Source: Eudorina sp. 2006-703-Eu-15 (taxonomy: Eukaryota; Chlorophyta; Chlorophyceae; Chlamydomonadales; Volvocaceae). Taken from it: 64,000 nt of DNA. Under the pieces are notes generated by a model. That model did no database searches and was not told where the DNA came from. It saw only the letters and a program-made list of their open reading frames with translations. The translations under genes and the position numbers were made by a program. Within the stretch, counting starts at the first letter, position 1, and each line of letters begins with the position of its first letter. Shown here piece by piece: positions 36,301 to 52,041 of the stretch. Where the stretch lies: assembly GCA_003117195.1 (NCBI GenBank), contig BDSI01000178.1:62001-126000 (forward strand). The letters run 5' to 3'.

Positions 36301-38988
36301 TATAAAAGCTGACGCCTGCAAAACAGGGCCCACACAAGTATGAAGGGTTGTGCGTGAAGAAGTGAATTAATACATCATGCAGATGTGGGTGCATCGTGTA
36401 GCCACATACAGGAGCCATAGTTATGCAGAAAATGAGTTATGTGCATGTAGTGTGTGGATGCTCATACACATACATGCATGGCTAGCTGGAGCATCCAAAA
36501 CAATAAAAGATGCATATACTGTATGCACGCACCTCGTTTTGCTCCTGCCACACGATCCTCATCCTTCCAGAAGCCAGGGATTTCTTGACCAGGTGGTAAT
36601 CTACTCGCCTGGTCACCCTTTAGGTGACAGGTGCCAGTACTGATCTTAAAGTCCCAGTAGAGGCAACTGGCACTGCTATAACAGGCTTGGCAACAAGCAT
36701 CTTGATTGGTAGTTGTCAAAACAGACAGAGCAGCCGCATCATCTCCATATCCTGCTCCAATCTGAAGCAAGCTGCAAGCTGTGATTACCATCAATGGGAG
36801 GTCAAGACATTCATACTCATCATCAATTGCTGGTTGGTGTAAGAAGGATACAATTCATGCTGTGGGATTGTGCTGCTGGACTGTAAATGCCAATGGCTTG
36901 TTTGTAAGACCAAAAGTGTTACGGTAATTAATCATCCTAGATATTATGCCTTATGTCATAACGTAACAAAAAGATTTATCACACCAATGCCAGAGCACCA
37001 GGCTTACATCCCCCTCTTTAGGAATGGGCCGTGTGTCCAACCTGTGTGCATAGCTACAAAGTCATATATACTTCTTTCTCCGCCGCCTTAACACACCTGC
37101 TGGTATGCCCCACACCTCCAACTCCGCAACTTGGACTACTGAGGTGTTATTCAGGATATAGTTATTTTGCACAGACACAAAGCGGCCATATGCCGTCCAG
37201 CCTGTTGCTTTCAGCACTTGCGTGGAGTTGGTCAAGTATGTGCTACCATTATCGTAGAAGGCATCATTCAGTGATAATTGGTTGGCAGTATTGACGTTGA
37301 TCTGAGCCCCACCAATCCTAATTAAAGGCCTCATTTTGGCCCCATCACCAGGATAAAGAACAACTGCTGTAATGAGGGTCAGCTCAAGAAGGTCTATGCT
37401 AAGCCACTGACTGTTATTGTTGCTGGACACGAAAATCGTAGAAACTGCTCCATCAACTGCTTGAGAGGGCTGGCTGCCATTCTGTGATCCAGAGGAGAAT
37501 GCAGGCTTTCCAGCGGCGACATTAACTGCTTTCATAATGCCTGCAATCATAAAGAGTACAGAAGAACATATGGAGCCGACTGTGACCGACCCCTAAGTCT
37601 TTGGAAGAAAGCAAGATGAATTGCTGTACAGAGATGTGGCAAAAGCATGCAGCATTCGTTAACCACTACAATTTACTAAGGTGTACAATATCATTCCTAT
37701 TTGTATATATAGACAGCTACAGGCATTCTGTTGTTACTGTTTTGTTACATCTGCTATTATTACAGTTACCATATCATTTTCATAGGTACAACAATGATTA
37801 ATATTATAAGTTTATCACTTTACATCAATAATATCATAAAAAAATACAGTTATCGCTAATTTGTTTATTTCATTTATTTTGTAATGTTATCAATCTTAGT
37901 AAGTTTTTTGTAAAATGTTAACATAATTTAATTTATATAAATCATCAACAGCAGCAGCCGCAGCATAACCAGTGTATGGTGATGTAAGCAGGGCTGGTTG
38001 TCCTGCTACACCCAGCCCTGCTGACAGGCCGGACCGCAAAGAAAAAATAGCCCAAGAATGGGATTCCAGACATCTTGAGTACACCTTTGTGTCGCGCCTT
38101 GGTATCGAGACCTAGGCTAGCCGACGCGGCGGGGTTCGAATCCCACCGGCGGCAACGGTCCTGGGCGCGTGCGCATTGGTGAGAGGACAGTTAACTCGCG
38201 CTAGGGTTGAGGCGATCCCAGTGTCTGGAGTTCCAAGACCCCAAGCCCAAGTTCGATCAAGCACAATCAATTCCCCGAAAGTGGGACGGTGTAGCAGGAC
38301 AACCAGCCCTGCTTACAGGCCGGACCGCAAAGAAAAAATAGCATAAGACCATCACCATCATCATTGTTATGTTTATGTTTATTAATTATTATTATTATTG
38401 GTTTTATTTTCGATACTATTGTTGTTATAATTTACTATTATCAGTATAGTATTATCATTATTTTATTAATTTATCACAAATTATCATTGTTGTATTATTA
38501 TTGTTATTATTATTATAGTATGGTTATCATGTTTCTTAATATAATGTAAACGTTACATGGTGGACCCGTGTCCCGACCGGGTGTTCCAAGCAACAGGTCA
38601 ATGATCATTTGTCTTGTTATCATTCCTATAAAATATCTTATTATGATTGTCAATATTATTATCATAAGCAGCAGCATTATACCCTGTGGCATTCAAAGTT
38701 TTATTCAAAGGAATATGAATGCCCACCCACTTAAAAGAAGCAAGCGAGCCCTCCAGACAAACACTGTTATTTGCTCAAACAGGCCCGTCAGGTAGGGTAA
38801 GTGTCTGCACATTTGTCGGTGTATGCCAGGTCAGCCTTGCACATGATTTAGGTACTGCAGTATCAACAGTCATCACCAGGTAACTTGCCTTGTGCTTGCA
38901 CCAGCCCTATGAACGGCATGGAAAGAAAAAGTAAAGCCGCCATCATCAAGGCTCTGAGAGCCATCTGGATGGGCTGCATTACGTACAT
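30378..38988 (-). CDS. Secreted modular protein: discoidin-PAN-beta-sandwich units flanking a Pro-rich repeat domain
   Basis: Exons in transcript order are 38988-38889, 37540-37097, 36778-36533, 36315-32959, 31653-31405 and 30829-30378, about 1,615 residues. The first exon encodes a signal peptide (ALLFLSMPFIGLVQAQ). Exon 2 is a discoidin/F5-8C module (NVAAGKPAFSS, AVDGA, WLSIDL). Exon 3 is a Cys-rich PAN/Apple module (CCQACYSSASCLYWDF). Exon 4 has a beta-sandwich module (SYFADDTTTPFLNGK, TDHTWAWVEF), twelve or so 56-residue Pro-rich repeats, then a second discoidin module (NVALGKLAFSS, PWLSVDLG). Exon 5 is a second PAN (CCTACQALTACLYWDF) and exon 6 a second beta-sandwich ending TDWSWAWIEI. 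Carbohydrate-binding modules around a hydroxyproline-type spacer suggest a cell-wall or extracellular-matrix role (inference). Exon 1 could end at a GC donor (38889) or at a GT donor (38877); both give phase 1. Codon composition is less GC-rich than in the neighbouring genes. Confidence 0.85.
31147..31368 (+). repeat. Dispersed repeat, copy 1
   Basis: This sequence, beginning near TCTGGTGCGGTTTCC and ending near CCACCTTGTAATG, lies in the last intron of the discoidin/PAN gene. It matches 32086-32512 in the same order. Confidence 0.75.
32086..32512 (+). repeat. Dispersed repeat, copy 2, with an internal insertion
   Basis: It is similar to 31147-31368 at both ends but carries about 200 extra bases after GTCCTTGGTAG. 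The insert contains a segment also found at 30177-30213 (GTTACAGCGGACC-CGCGGGTCATCGG type). A fragment of its right end recurs inverted at 38548-38590. Confidence 0.72.
33600..35650 (-). repeat. 168-bp tandem coding repeat (Pro-rich domain)
   Basis: About twelve units with a 168-base period encode a 56-residue block with SPPPPSMSVAR, PLQPLPSPSSKSPTS and PPGDPPSSPAPVTPTP. The period is a multiple of three, so the antisense and shifted frames also stay open; these are not genes. Units differ at a few positions (SMSVAR versus SKSEAK, WQPSKQ versus LQPSEQ), allowing the duplication order to be traced. Confidence 0.93.
37984..38342. mobile_element. SINE-like element with pol III-type boxes and 27-bp inverted repeats
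   Basis: It lies in the first intron of the discoidin/PAN gene. A perfect 27-bp inverted repeat joins 37984-38010 and 38290-38316. A 39-bp direct repeat with one mismatch joins 38013-38051 and 38304-38342. Between them, GGTTCGAATCC at 38133-38143 matches a tRNA B box, and an A-box-like TGGTATCGAGACC lies about 30 bases earlier. No complete tRNA fold is evident, so it is read as tRNA-derived rather than a tRNA gene. Confidence 0.55.
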
Positions 38989-38999
38989 GCACCTCCTCT

Positions 39000-40640
39000 T
39001 CTGCAAACTGGCGTTACTGGTTCTGCTTGGCAGCCTCCATACATTTGCAGTCAGACGTAACAAGCATCGGATACCCAGGTCGTCTTCTGCTCGTTAAATA
39101 CCTGGCAGCAGGGAAGTGCGGGATGGTTGGGTTTGGGTAGGTGTTTTGTAAAGGGAGTCAGCAGGGGCATCAGTGCGTGGCGGCCATGAAACCCACCAGG
39201 GGTGCGTGGCCAGAAACGAAGTTGCTCAGACTTCCAAGTCAAGACTTCGACTTTGAAAATTTCAATGCACAATGACGAAATCTCCGTCGTGTATACACAT
39301 CTTCCGGCAGTCGTGCAAACCTGCGCTACTGCCGCGGTGACAATTAGCGGCGGGAACTCGCTCGCTCACGGCAACCTGTGCAAAACAGTGCAAAATGATA
39401 TAATGCTCTTGTGATATATCTGCAGTATGTATCGTATGCCACGGAAGACTGCTTTTGTGATATTGACTGCAAGGTCACATGGTATCGCTGCGCATACAGA
39501 CATTATATAGCATATGTCGGCGTATGCCTGGAGGCATTTAAGTATTCGGCACGGTTAAGTATACCTTCCCTCGGACAGGCTTTCCGCATCGGCGAGAGTA
39601 TCAGCAATAATAAAGTGTGGCTACAAATTGCTTTGAGTAAATTGTAGAGGATCTTGAGCTTGATTGTTGCGTGTGCAATTCCTCGTGAGGTTTCTCAACA
39701 CCCGACCATGCAGGCATCACACCGGCATAGGTTTAGTTACGACTGCCATTAGACGTGTAATTTATAACAGCAAACACTTATGTGAAGTTTGGGGGCCAGC
39801 TGTGTCGATTCGCCTTCGGGTGCGTAGCAAGAACATAGCCAGCAAGAACATAGTCAATCATACACTTCCAACTATTTTAACATGCCATGAGTTCAGTCTG
39901 ATGCAATGCAAGTGTTTTATTTGTTGTTATTTATGCGCCGGACCATGATTTATAAAGTTATTTGGGCCAGGATTCTGGCCTGTTCTGGGCAAGCTGTTTT
40001 TTGCACGCGGATTTGTTCAATTTCCCGTGAGCGACCCCGGGGGAGGTAGGCTGGCTCGCCGTTCCCCACGTGTCGAAGTGTCAGGTGTTCGTGGTCCAAC
40101 ACGGACACATTCAATTTGATCCGCTGTACACAGTTTTCTCTGTATATGATACGTACGTAAGTACCGCACTTGGGTTGGTTGTACGGGCGGGGTTAATTGT
40201 TGGCTGCAGCAGACACGCGTGCAGGCGAAGACGCCACTGCCCGGCGCGGGCGCCAGTTGCTGTGGCGACCTAGGACCGCAAACCTAGTGAATGCACCACG
40301 TAGCGTAGCGTGTGTTGCGACGCGAAGCACAGTTTTGAGGAGAACTCGAGCCAAAATTTGTTTTGGTACGCAAAAGGGTAGAGTTGGAATGTTACATGTT
40401 GTACTGACCGTCCGGCCAGTCACAAGTGGCCCCGCAACGGACATCCGTCAAAGGCCGCTCATCACGATCTTCCCGCACCAGTTACCATCGTAACCGTTTC
40501 ACGATCTCCGCCATATCCGTTCACCCGACCGTCCTTCGAGTTTGAGGGTTCGGCATCGCCACCAATCAAGCGTGCGTATCTCGGCCCATCAACTAAGCCT
40601 CATCACCACATCTCAGCAACGGTAGAGTTGTCGTGATCGC
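39000..40640. other. Upstream/intergenic region
   Basis: This region is relatively AT-rich and holds only short open frames with no recognisable domain. It probably contains the promoter of the discoidin/PAN gene on the - strand and the damaged 5' end of the DIRS-like element. Confidence 0.5.
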
Positions 40641-40644
40641 TCGT

Positions 40645-42765
40645 ACATGTTTCCGTACGTTGCTTTCGGTCTCGGTTCGCTCCGCGTGATTTGTTTGTTG
40701 TTTCGTTCGGCGTGGCAGCTGTTAACCTCTGCTATTCCCCACCTCTTTAGAAGCATGTTCCGTCGTCGCCGCGGACCCTTAGGACTGATCGCCGGCCTTG
40801 TCAGGGCGCCCTTTTCGGCGCCAGGATTCGTCTGCTTTCGCGCGGACGCATCCATCTGGGACGGCGTTCGCCGCTGCACAACCGGTAACATTGACTTGGC
40901 GTTCCTGGGCCCCGACGGCGCGGTCGTCTTCACCGATGCCAGCTTGGGAGGCAGCGCGCGGAGGTCCAGGGCTGGTGGACTGAGGAGCAGCGCAGGCTGC
41001 ACATCGCTTGGCTGGAGCTATCCATCTATCTGCATGCGGTGTTGCGGGCCCTGCAGACCTGAGGCCCTCAGCTAGCCGGCAAGCGTGTGCTGGTGCGCTG
41101 CCACAACACCCAGGCGGTGGCCGCGATCAACAAGGGCGCATCGCGGCTGCCGGCCAGCCGCGTGATCAGCCGTCAGATTGCAGAAGTTGCCGTGCGACAC
41201 ACACGGTTTCGAGCTGCGGGCAGAGCACATCAGCGGGACGGGTGACGTGCGGGCAGACAGCCTCAGCCGCCGTCTGGCCGACGCGGAGGATCAGTACTTG
41301 CAGCTTAAGCCCGGCATTTTCGAGAGTTTGTGCTGGGCGGGTCCCTACCGGCCGTCGGTTGACTATTGTTGTGATAACGTGGGGTTTAACCGGCAGAAGG
41401 GGTGTAGCGTGTTCTTCAGCCCTGTCAATTCTGTGGTGGGCAGCGGGGACTGTGGGCTTTTCCCCCGAAGGCGCTTGTGGGGGAGGTGTTGGATTCGGAA
41501 GGCGTGGGGGCTAGGTCAGAGCACGAAGGCGTCCGCAGTCGTGCCTCACTGGCCGGAACGCCCGTGGTTTGACTGGTTTGGTCGTCGTTCCGTCTTTCGG
41601 ACTGACAGGGTACTGCCGCGCGGGAATCGGGTTTGCCTGTGGCTGTGCGGAGCCGAGGCCGACCCCGCACCTTACGACTTCCTTGTGCTCCGTTTGCCCT
41701 GAGCCGTCCATGTGTCAACTCGCCTTGGTGCACCAGCTGTTGGGGCTGGGCGTTGTGACCTGTTCTGTTTGGCTTGTGAGGGGCGCGCTCATCGGCGCTG
41801 TTTGGGTTTGAGGCAAAGCGCTTACCCGGGCGGTCTGTTTCGCTGCCAACGCTGCGTACTCCGGTCAAGTGGTTGCATCAGAGCGCCGCCGGCCCCGACC
41901 GCGATGGCGTTGGCCTCGCGTCTGGTGAGCTTGAGGGCCAGTGCGGTAGTAGCCCCGGGGTCCGGGGGCACGTATGACCCGCGGATTCTGTACTGCCGTC
42001 GCAACCGGGAGCAGATCTTAATACGGAGCAGGTTTGCTGGTTCATCGCCTACGCGTCGGAACGTTTCGCCCGGTCGTCTACCATAGACGGTAAGCTGAAC
42101 GTACTGATTGACCGGCAGCGATCTCGGGGTACCGTATGCCGGTGTCGGCCTCCATCAGGCAGCAGGACCCCGATGTTCGGGTGGCCCTGGTGGGAGCGCT
42201 GCGGGCACAGCGCCACAGCCGGACTTGCAGCCCGGGCGCACGTCGGGGTCGTCCGCCAAGACAGCGCTTCCCCTCGAGGTGCTCCGGGTGCTAGTCGTTT
42301 TCCTTGCCGGTCGGGCTGCCGCAGTCCCGCAGTCCCGAGGGAGGCCGAGTGGTGCTCCTTGGATGCGTGCTGGCTGGTTCTGTGGGTTTCTTTGGTATAT
42401 TGAGACGAAGCAATCTGGTGGGTTGTCGAGTTGGGCACGTGTCGGAGATTTGCGTCGGTGGATTGGAGGTGTTCCTGCCGCGCAGCAAGACGGACCAGCA
42501 ACTGGGCGAGCGGGAGAGGGCGCTGCGCTTTGGGCCTAGGGAGGGCGCGAACTTCCGCGTCGCGCGCAGGCTCCTTTGGTGCCTCAGAATTTCCCCCCCC
42601 ACACACACACACACATCCTGGTCACCTCCCGGGTTGTCGCGGTGGCGATTGCTGGTGGGTAGTTTGCTGCGCCCCCCTTTCCTGGGCGAGGGGAAGGCGC
42701 TGGCTAGCAGGTTAGTTCGCGCTTTTGGTAATTGTGAAGTCGGCGTCATGGCCTTTCAGTAGTAC
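40645..42765 (+). pseudogene. Decayed DIRS-type (tyrosine-recombinase) retroelement fragment
   Basis: Three broken frames read in order. VVFTDASLGGSARR followed by AGKRVLVRCHNTQAVAAINK and HISGTGDVRADSLSRR is the RNase H block of DIRS elements; it contains an in-frame stop near 41077 and a frameshift near 41200. A Cys-rich stretch (FRCQRCVLRSSGC) follows near 41840. FFGILRRSNLVG and FLPRSKTDQQLGERE near 42390-42510 match the tyrosine-recombinase region. No reverse transcriptase is visible. The family resembles TOC3 of Chlamydomonas and Kangaroo of Volvox. Multiple stops and shifts show it is dead. Confidence 0.8.
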
Positions 42766-43721
42766 TGCACAGTTATTTGGCAGGTGTCCAGCTGGTGTAT
42801 TAGAGTTGTTAAGCAGGCTTCGAACTGGTGTGTCGTGGCAGGAGCAAACCGTGTTGGGGACTGCCTGGGAGGTGCGGGGTTGTACCCGCGCGGCGTTGGA
42901 CGACCAGATAGAGCAGCCCAGGTTTTTTTTGTAAGAAACGCCCGGATTCGCCGTGTTGTGCTGTGTCCCGGCCAACTGTGGCCTTGCGGCTCAAATGACA
43001 AGACGAGCAGTGAACCCCATACTCCGGAATCGATTTAATTATTGTCAAGTGCATGCATAAAAATACCAGGGCCTTCGTGGGTCCCAGGAGGGTTCAGAGT
43101 CACAGACACTGCACCTCCAACTGCAACGCATAGGAACGCATGCATTGCATGCATTTCGCCCAACCGATAAGCACCCCAAAACTGGTAGCACTAGCTCTTA
43201 AAAATAATACATATTGATGCCATCGTGATTAGAGTGAGCGGCCGTATTACACCGCGATTGCGCAACAGGGCACTAGTGCGTTCAGCCACGCGTTTAGCCA
43301 ACTTGTCTTGCGACGACGACGGTTGTATGACAGCATATCGGTTTATGGCCTAGCGTTTTGCGACGTGCTTGTTCCTGAGATAGAAACCTCCGGCAATTGG
43401 GATCGCACAACGCTTACCAATTGAGGGAGGGGCCTGCACGCCATCAACTGCGTGCGTAAGAATTTGGTTAGCATATAGATAGGGAGAAATTTCTTTGAGG
43501 TCCTCACATAATATCATGTTCCTGAAAACGGCAGCTGACGCAGTACTGACGTGCAACTTCATCGGAAGTCGCTTATTTTCCTGGCTATCCGCTAAGTGTA
43601 TTGTTGAGCTCATGTAGAAACCCTCATTCGGTTCTTTATTTACAGACTGTTAGCTTCTCCAATTGGTCTCGCTACTTATCATAAGGAGGGCTCTTTCCGG
43701 TACAAAGCCGCGACAATTACC
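42766..43721. other. Region upstream of the dioxygenase gene
   Basis: No gene is recognised. It probably includes the remaining end of the DIRS-like relic and the promoter and 5' UTR of the dioxygenase gene. The last 100 bases before the ATG contain CCAATTGG. Confidence 0.45.
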
Positions 43722-47601
<3,880 letters not shown>

Positions 47602-47844
47602 AGGCGTTAGGGAGGAGGGCCGCGGCAATCGGGCGGACGGACGCGGTCTCGGCGCGGCTGCGCTTCTGAGCACGGGTTGAAGCGCGGGAGCCCGGCAAGC
47701 CGCATGTGTTTGGATGTCTTTGTACCAAAGGGATTCTGGGAAGGGCTCTTTATCAGGTAAAATTTTGGGTTTCTGGTAATATCGCGGTCGTGAGGCCCAC
47801 GTCGGGCTGTTGGGCTGTTGTGCCGACGGCGTGGCCGTACTTGG

Positions 47845-47910
47845 TCACACACAGACACACAGACACACAGACACAGACACACAGACACACACACACACAC
47901 ACACACACAC
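47845..47910 (+). repeat. CA-rich microsatellite
   Basis: A run of ACACAG and AC units lies in the 3' flank of the dioxygenase gene. Confidence 0.9.
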
Positions 47911-50900
47911 TGATGGCGACCGACAACATGCGACAAGGTTTGTCCCGAAAAGTCGACCAGATGAGTGTGCTGCAGGAAGTCAATAAGGCAGGGACCCTCT
48001 TTGTGTGCTTGAAGTCCCTGCGCGTTATGCAGCGGCAATAGGTTCTCTGTACGGAGGGAGAGAGAGCGCACCTGTCGGGTGGATAGCTCGTTGCGCGGGA
48101 TGAGGATGCAGTTCACGAAAATGGTGACAAGGTACAACAGAGGTGCAGCTGAGGGTGATTGCAGATGTTGCAGAGGCAGCGTGAGGTTTCGCGAGGGACG
48201 CGGGAGGGAGGAGCTGCATCTGCATGCAGTACGGGGCCCTTCAGCGTGAGCCCGTGGTGGCCGGTCCCATGTACACTAAGCCTATAAACGACGGCGCCGT
48301 AACATCATGATGAAAGGTCATTGCGTCTATCGGGGGTGTCGCTGGACCCGTGGTGCACGTTTTGAGGTTTGCCCCGGTGAGCCAGACGCGGTCAACTAAC
48401 GGGTGAGAACACTCTGTGGCGCAGTCTTTGGACGCAACAACCCCACGCGACGCATGTGATTGTTCGTGTCTTGCTCTTGCCGTGCGTGTGTTGCCTGTTG
48501 GTGATTCGGTTGACGTGTGCTAAGCATTTTTTAGACGAGGCCCCAGCTTTGTTTTGTGGCGGTGTCTTCGACGCGGGATGGCGGAAGTGCTCCGCTCTGT
48601 GGCGAATCGTTGACGTCCGTGCCAAGTCGTGGCGCAGCGGGTGGCCGAATGCGGGGCCACCTGTGGGCAGGTGGATAGCTCCCGCGACAGCCCCCGCGCC
48701 ACGGAGGGCTCCCGTCGGGTCGTCGGTCGGGACTCCGCGACCAAGGAGACCAGCGGCTGTGAGCACACGGGGACGCAGCTTCAAGAGGCACTATGCCGAG
48801 GCTGGGGTGTTCAAGACATCCCGAAAGCCAGCTGCACACGCTTGAGGACACGTTCCTGCATGTTGGGAGCCTGGGGCCTCCGAACGTCTCCGGAGCTGTC
48901 TGGTGTGCAGGACGGTACCTTGATAGTGTGGCTTGCTGCAGACCGTCTCCCTCTTTACCTCCCGCGAAGGACGCTGGGCCTCAGCGGATGGTGTAGCCGC
49001 TTTTACCATCAGGGAACGCAACTAACAGATAGGTTTTACAAAGGAATGCAAATTTCACAATTTTGTCGCCGGAGAATTCCGCACAATCCAAATCGTGCTG
49101 CCTTATTGCAAGTTTTGGGCTGAAACAATCCAAGCCACACAATCCAAGCCACATCATCTTCAATGGGTGCCCTTGGCCGGAGCACACACACGGACGCATC
49201 TGCCGACCCGCGGCCGACCGGGACGAATGAGGGAACCCCCAGGAGGGTTCTGGCGGCGCGCGGAAAATTCAGGTGCCCAACGCAAGAGCCATGCTCGACG
49301 CGCCGCACACCGTCCCTCGCCACATACACCAGCCCCCACCAACAGTCCTCCACCGCCCCCGGGACCCCTCCTTCCTGCTATCCAACGAGCCAAGCATGAA
49401 TGCGGCGCCCGCACCCCCGCACGACGACGCTGTGGCCGCCCCCGCCCACCTGCTCTCACCGGTGTGGCTGCGCCACCAGCAGCGACGGAACAGCAAGCAG
49501 CAGCATCAACATCAGATCGCAGCAACCGTACGCAAGCACCACCACCGGCACCAACGCATCAAAGCAAAAAGCCCACCGTAAACGGAAAATGCAGCTTCGG
49601 CAAGATCAGCCAGTCCTGACACGTAAAAGTACGGACAAGCAGTACATTGTACGGCGTCATGATCAGCACAAGCAACTTGAGCATGACGCATCCAGACGTA
49701 AGTACGTAAGAGGAGGAACGACCGAAGGAACCGAACGACCCAGTGCGCTATAGTCTCCATGCCAGTGTGTACCTTGTCGCCCGCATCCCTCCCACTGTCC
49801 GCCGGCAGCATCGAGTTACGCAGGAAGGTGTGGGTGCGGCTGCAGAGGGCTATGAAGCGGCTGATGTCCGTTGAACGGGGGTCTTCAAGGACCGCCCAAT
49901 GAACGCGTGCCGTGCACGGCAGCCGAGCATCACACAACACGGCGCACGTGGAGCGCGAAGGTTAAGATTGACTGGCACCGCACCTGACAGACTGACAGCG
50001 GATGCGGACACGCGGAAAGCCGTCCGTCCACGGGACACCTCGACAGCCCGCTTACCGACCCAACCCGCGCCTGCCCGCCCGCCGTACGTGTGTGTGACGG
50101 CCGCATTTGACAACGCAAGAAAGACAATTGAAAAGGCCCAGCCAGCCAGCGCCTACGAACCCTTAAAACCGCGAACCACGGCCACCCTTGCGGCGAGCGT
50201 GGGGGTACGGTGGGACCAACCACACGTCGAGTCAAAGACAAAAGGCGGCAATTCGCCTACGCTACCCAGTACACCCCCCGGACTGCGTCTTCTCGGTAAC
50301 CGGGGGGACATCGAAAATGGACACACTAGAAGCAGTGCCACGCGACGAGCAGCCGGCGGAGAGAAACAAGAAGAGGTAGGGCTCTGACGGCCACCGCCCG
50401 CGGCGGCCACCGTGCCTCGCCGCCGCCCGTGCTGCAATCTGCTCCCGCCATTCAATCCTCCCCCATTCTTTCCCGTGTGGCGGTAGGTGCGGTGGCAGCA
50501 GCGCGACGCCGCTGACCGGCGCGGAATCGGCGCAAAGGCGGCAAAGGGAATGAACGCACTCACTCGCCTGTGCCCGGACGGGCTCGCACGCCGGTCCAAG
50601 ACGGTGTATGAACAACAAACACACTGCAGCCAGCCGGCCAGGAAGCAGCCGACGTAACTTTACAACAGAAAAAACAACTGCAGGGCAGCTGACAGCCCAG
50701 TCATCAGGTACTGAGGGGCGGCCATTTTTCGTTGGGGCGATGGGACTCTGTTGGAAGCGACGAACAGCGCCACAGACCCCCGGCACAGCAGGCGGGGTCC
50801 CCGTCCAGTCCCCCCCCGGCCCCCAAATCCGCTCCTACGCCGCCCACAGGCGCTGACGGACCAAGTCATAGGGCAGACAGAATGGCGACCGAACCGACAC

Positions 50901-52036
50901 CGGCAATCCTCTTCTTCGGCACCGTTCACTCAGCGAAACCCTGAGAGGCAGGGACAACCAGCCACACCCTTGGCGCGGACCCGCAAATCACCCACAAACG
51001 CGGCCTCACACACCCCGCATCCGTTCATCATCTTCAAACTTTGGAAAACGAGCCCGGCATTGTTAATCCGCGCTCGCTGTTCGTTGGGCCAGGAAAAACA
51101 CTCACATACACGCCCGGCTGACCCAGCAGCCGTCAAAAGAAAAACGCGCATCAATAACCAATAGCCGATTAGGACCCACCAGGACACGTCGGCACGTGCG
51201 CCGAGTCTCCGCCGCCCCGCCGGCGCTGGCAGAGGCGGTGGCGCCGCTGCCGGCCTCCACCCGATCCCAACACGGCACGACGCCCCGAGCGCCGCCTGGC
51301 AGCACAGTCACCTGGTAGTCGTACACAACGGCAGCGGCTCTGTACGGTAAGAGCAGGCGGAGCCAAGCAGCAGTACGGACCACTCCACTGCAGGTCGCAC
51401 GCGCCACACGGCGGGCCCCGCTGGGCCCCAGGTCAGGTGACTCCAGGGAGGGGCCCCTCAATAAACGCAGCTGCGGTCCTTACACAGGGGCCCGCAGGCA
51501 CCCTCCGGCATAAGCATGGGTAATTTGACGGGGCAGCCAAGCAGCCAGCGGTGTGGCGTGTCGGTAGCACCACCGCTTCTGGCACCCTCATAGGTAGCAC
51601 TACACAAAATTATCTCGTACAGGGTTGCGCGGGGAGTCCCCGCCCGCGCCCCCTCATGCAACCGACCCCCTGTCGCCACAACCTGACCTCCTGACCGCCA
51701 ATCTAATATAGAAAATACCAGGCACTCACCCGCAGGGCGCAGCCCTCAGCAGCCATTCAGGTCGAGGGGTGGGAGTTGCGCAACAGCACCGACAGCCGGC
51801 CGTGCCCGTAGAGACGCCAGCGGCCGCCCTATCACCTCCTCCGCATCGGGTGCCGCCGTTACTGCCGACTGCGCTAGCCGGAATCAGTCCGCTGCCGAAG
51901 CCCGCCCCTCAGGTTTAACCCGCCAACTCAGCCTCAAGGCGACGGGAAGCGCCAAGCCTGGAAGCAGCTGCCCCTATCCCGCACACGCATTGGCGACGTG
52001 CCTGACCTGAAGAAGAACCACCCGATCCGATCCGAC

Positions 52037-52041
52037 TTACA
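52037..52041 (-). terminator. Candidate polyadenylation motif for the BTB-SBP gene
   Basis: This is the first TGTAA seen on the - strand after the stop at 54217, about 2.2 kb downstream. If used, the 3' UTR is very long and includes the GAG-repeat tract. A different signal may be used instead. Confidence 0.3.

Noticed and set aside
38097..38160. A possible tRNA gene (B-box sequence GGTTCGAATCC)
   Set aside because: No cloverleaf with acceptor and anticodon stems could be drawn, and it sits inside a repeat-bounded element, so a SINE-like origin is preferred.
49899..50387. A 162-codon + strand open frame between the dioxygenase and SBP genes
   Set aside because: Arg/Thr/Ala-rich with no motif. 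It lies in a compositionally skewed stretch where many such frames occur.
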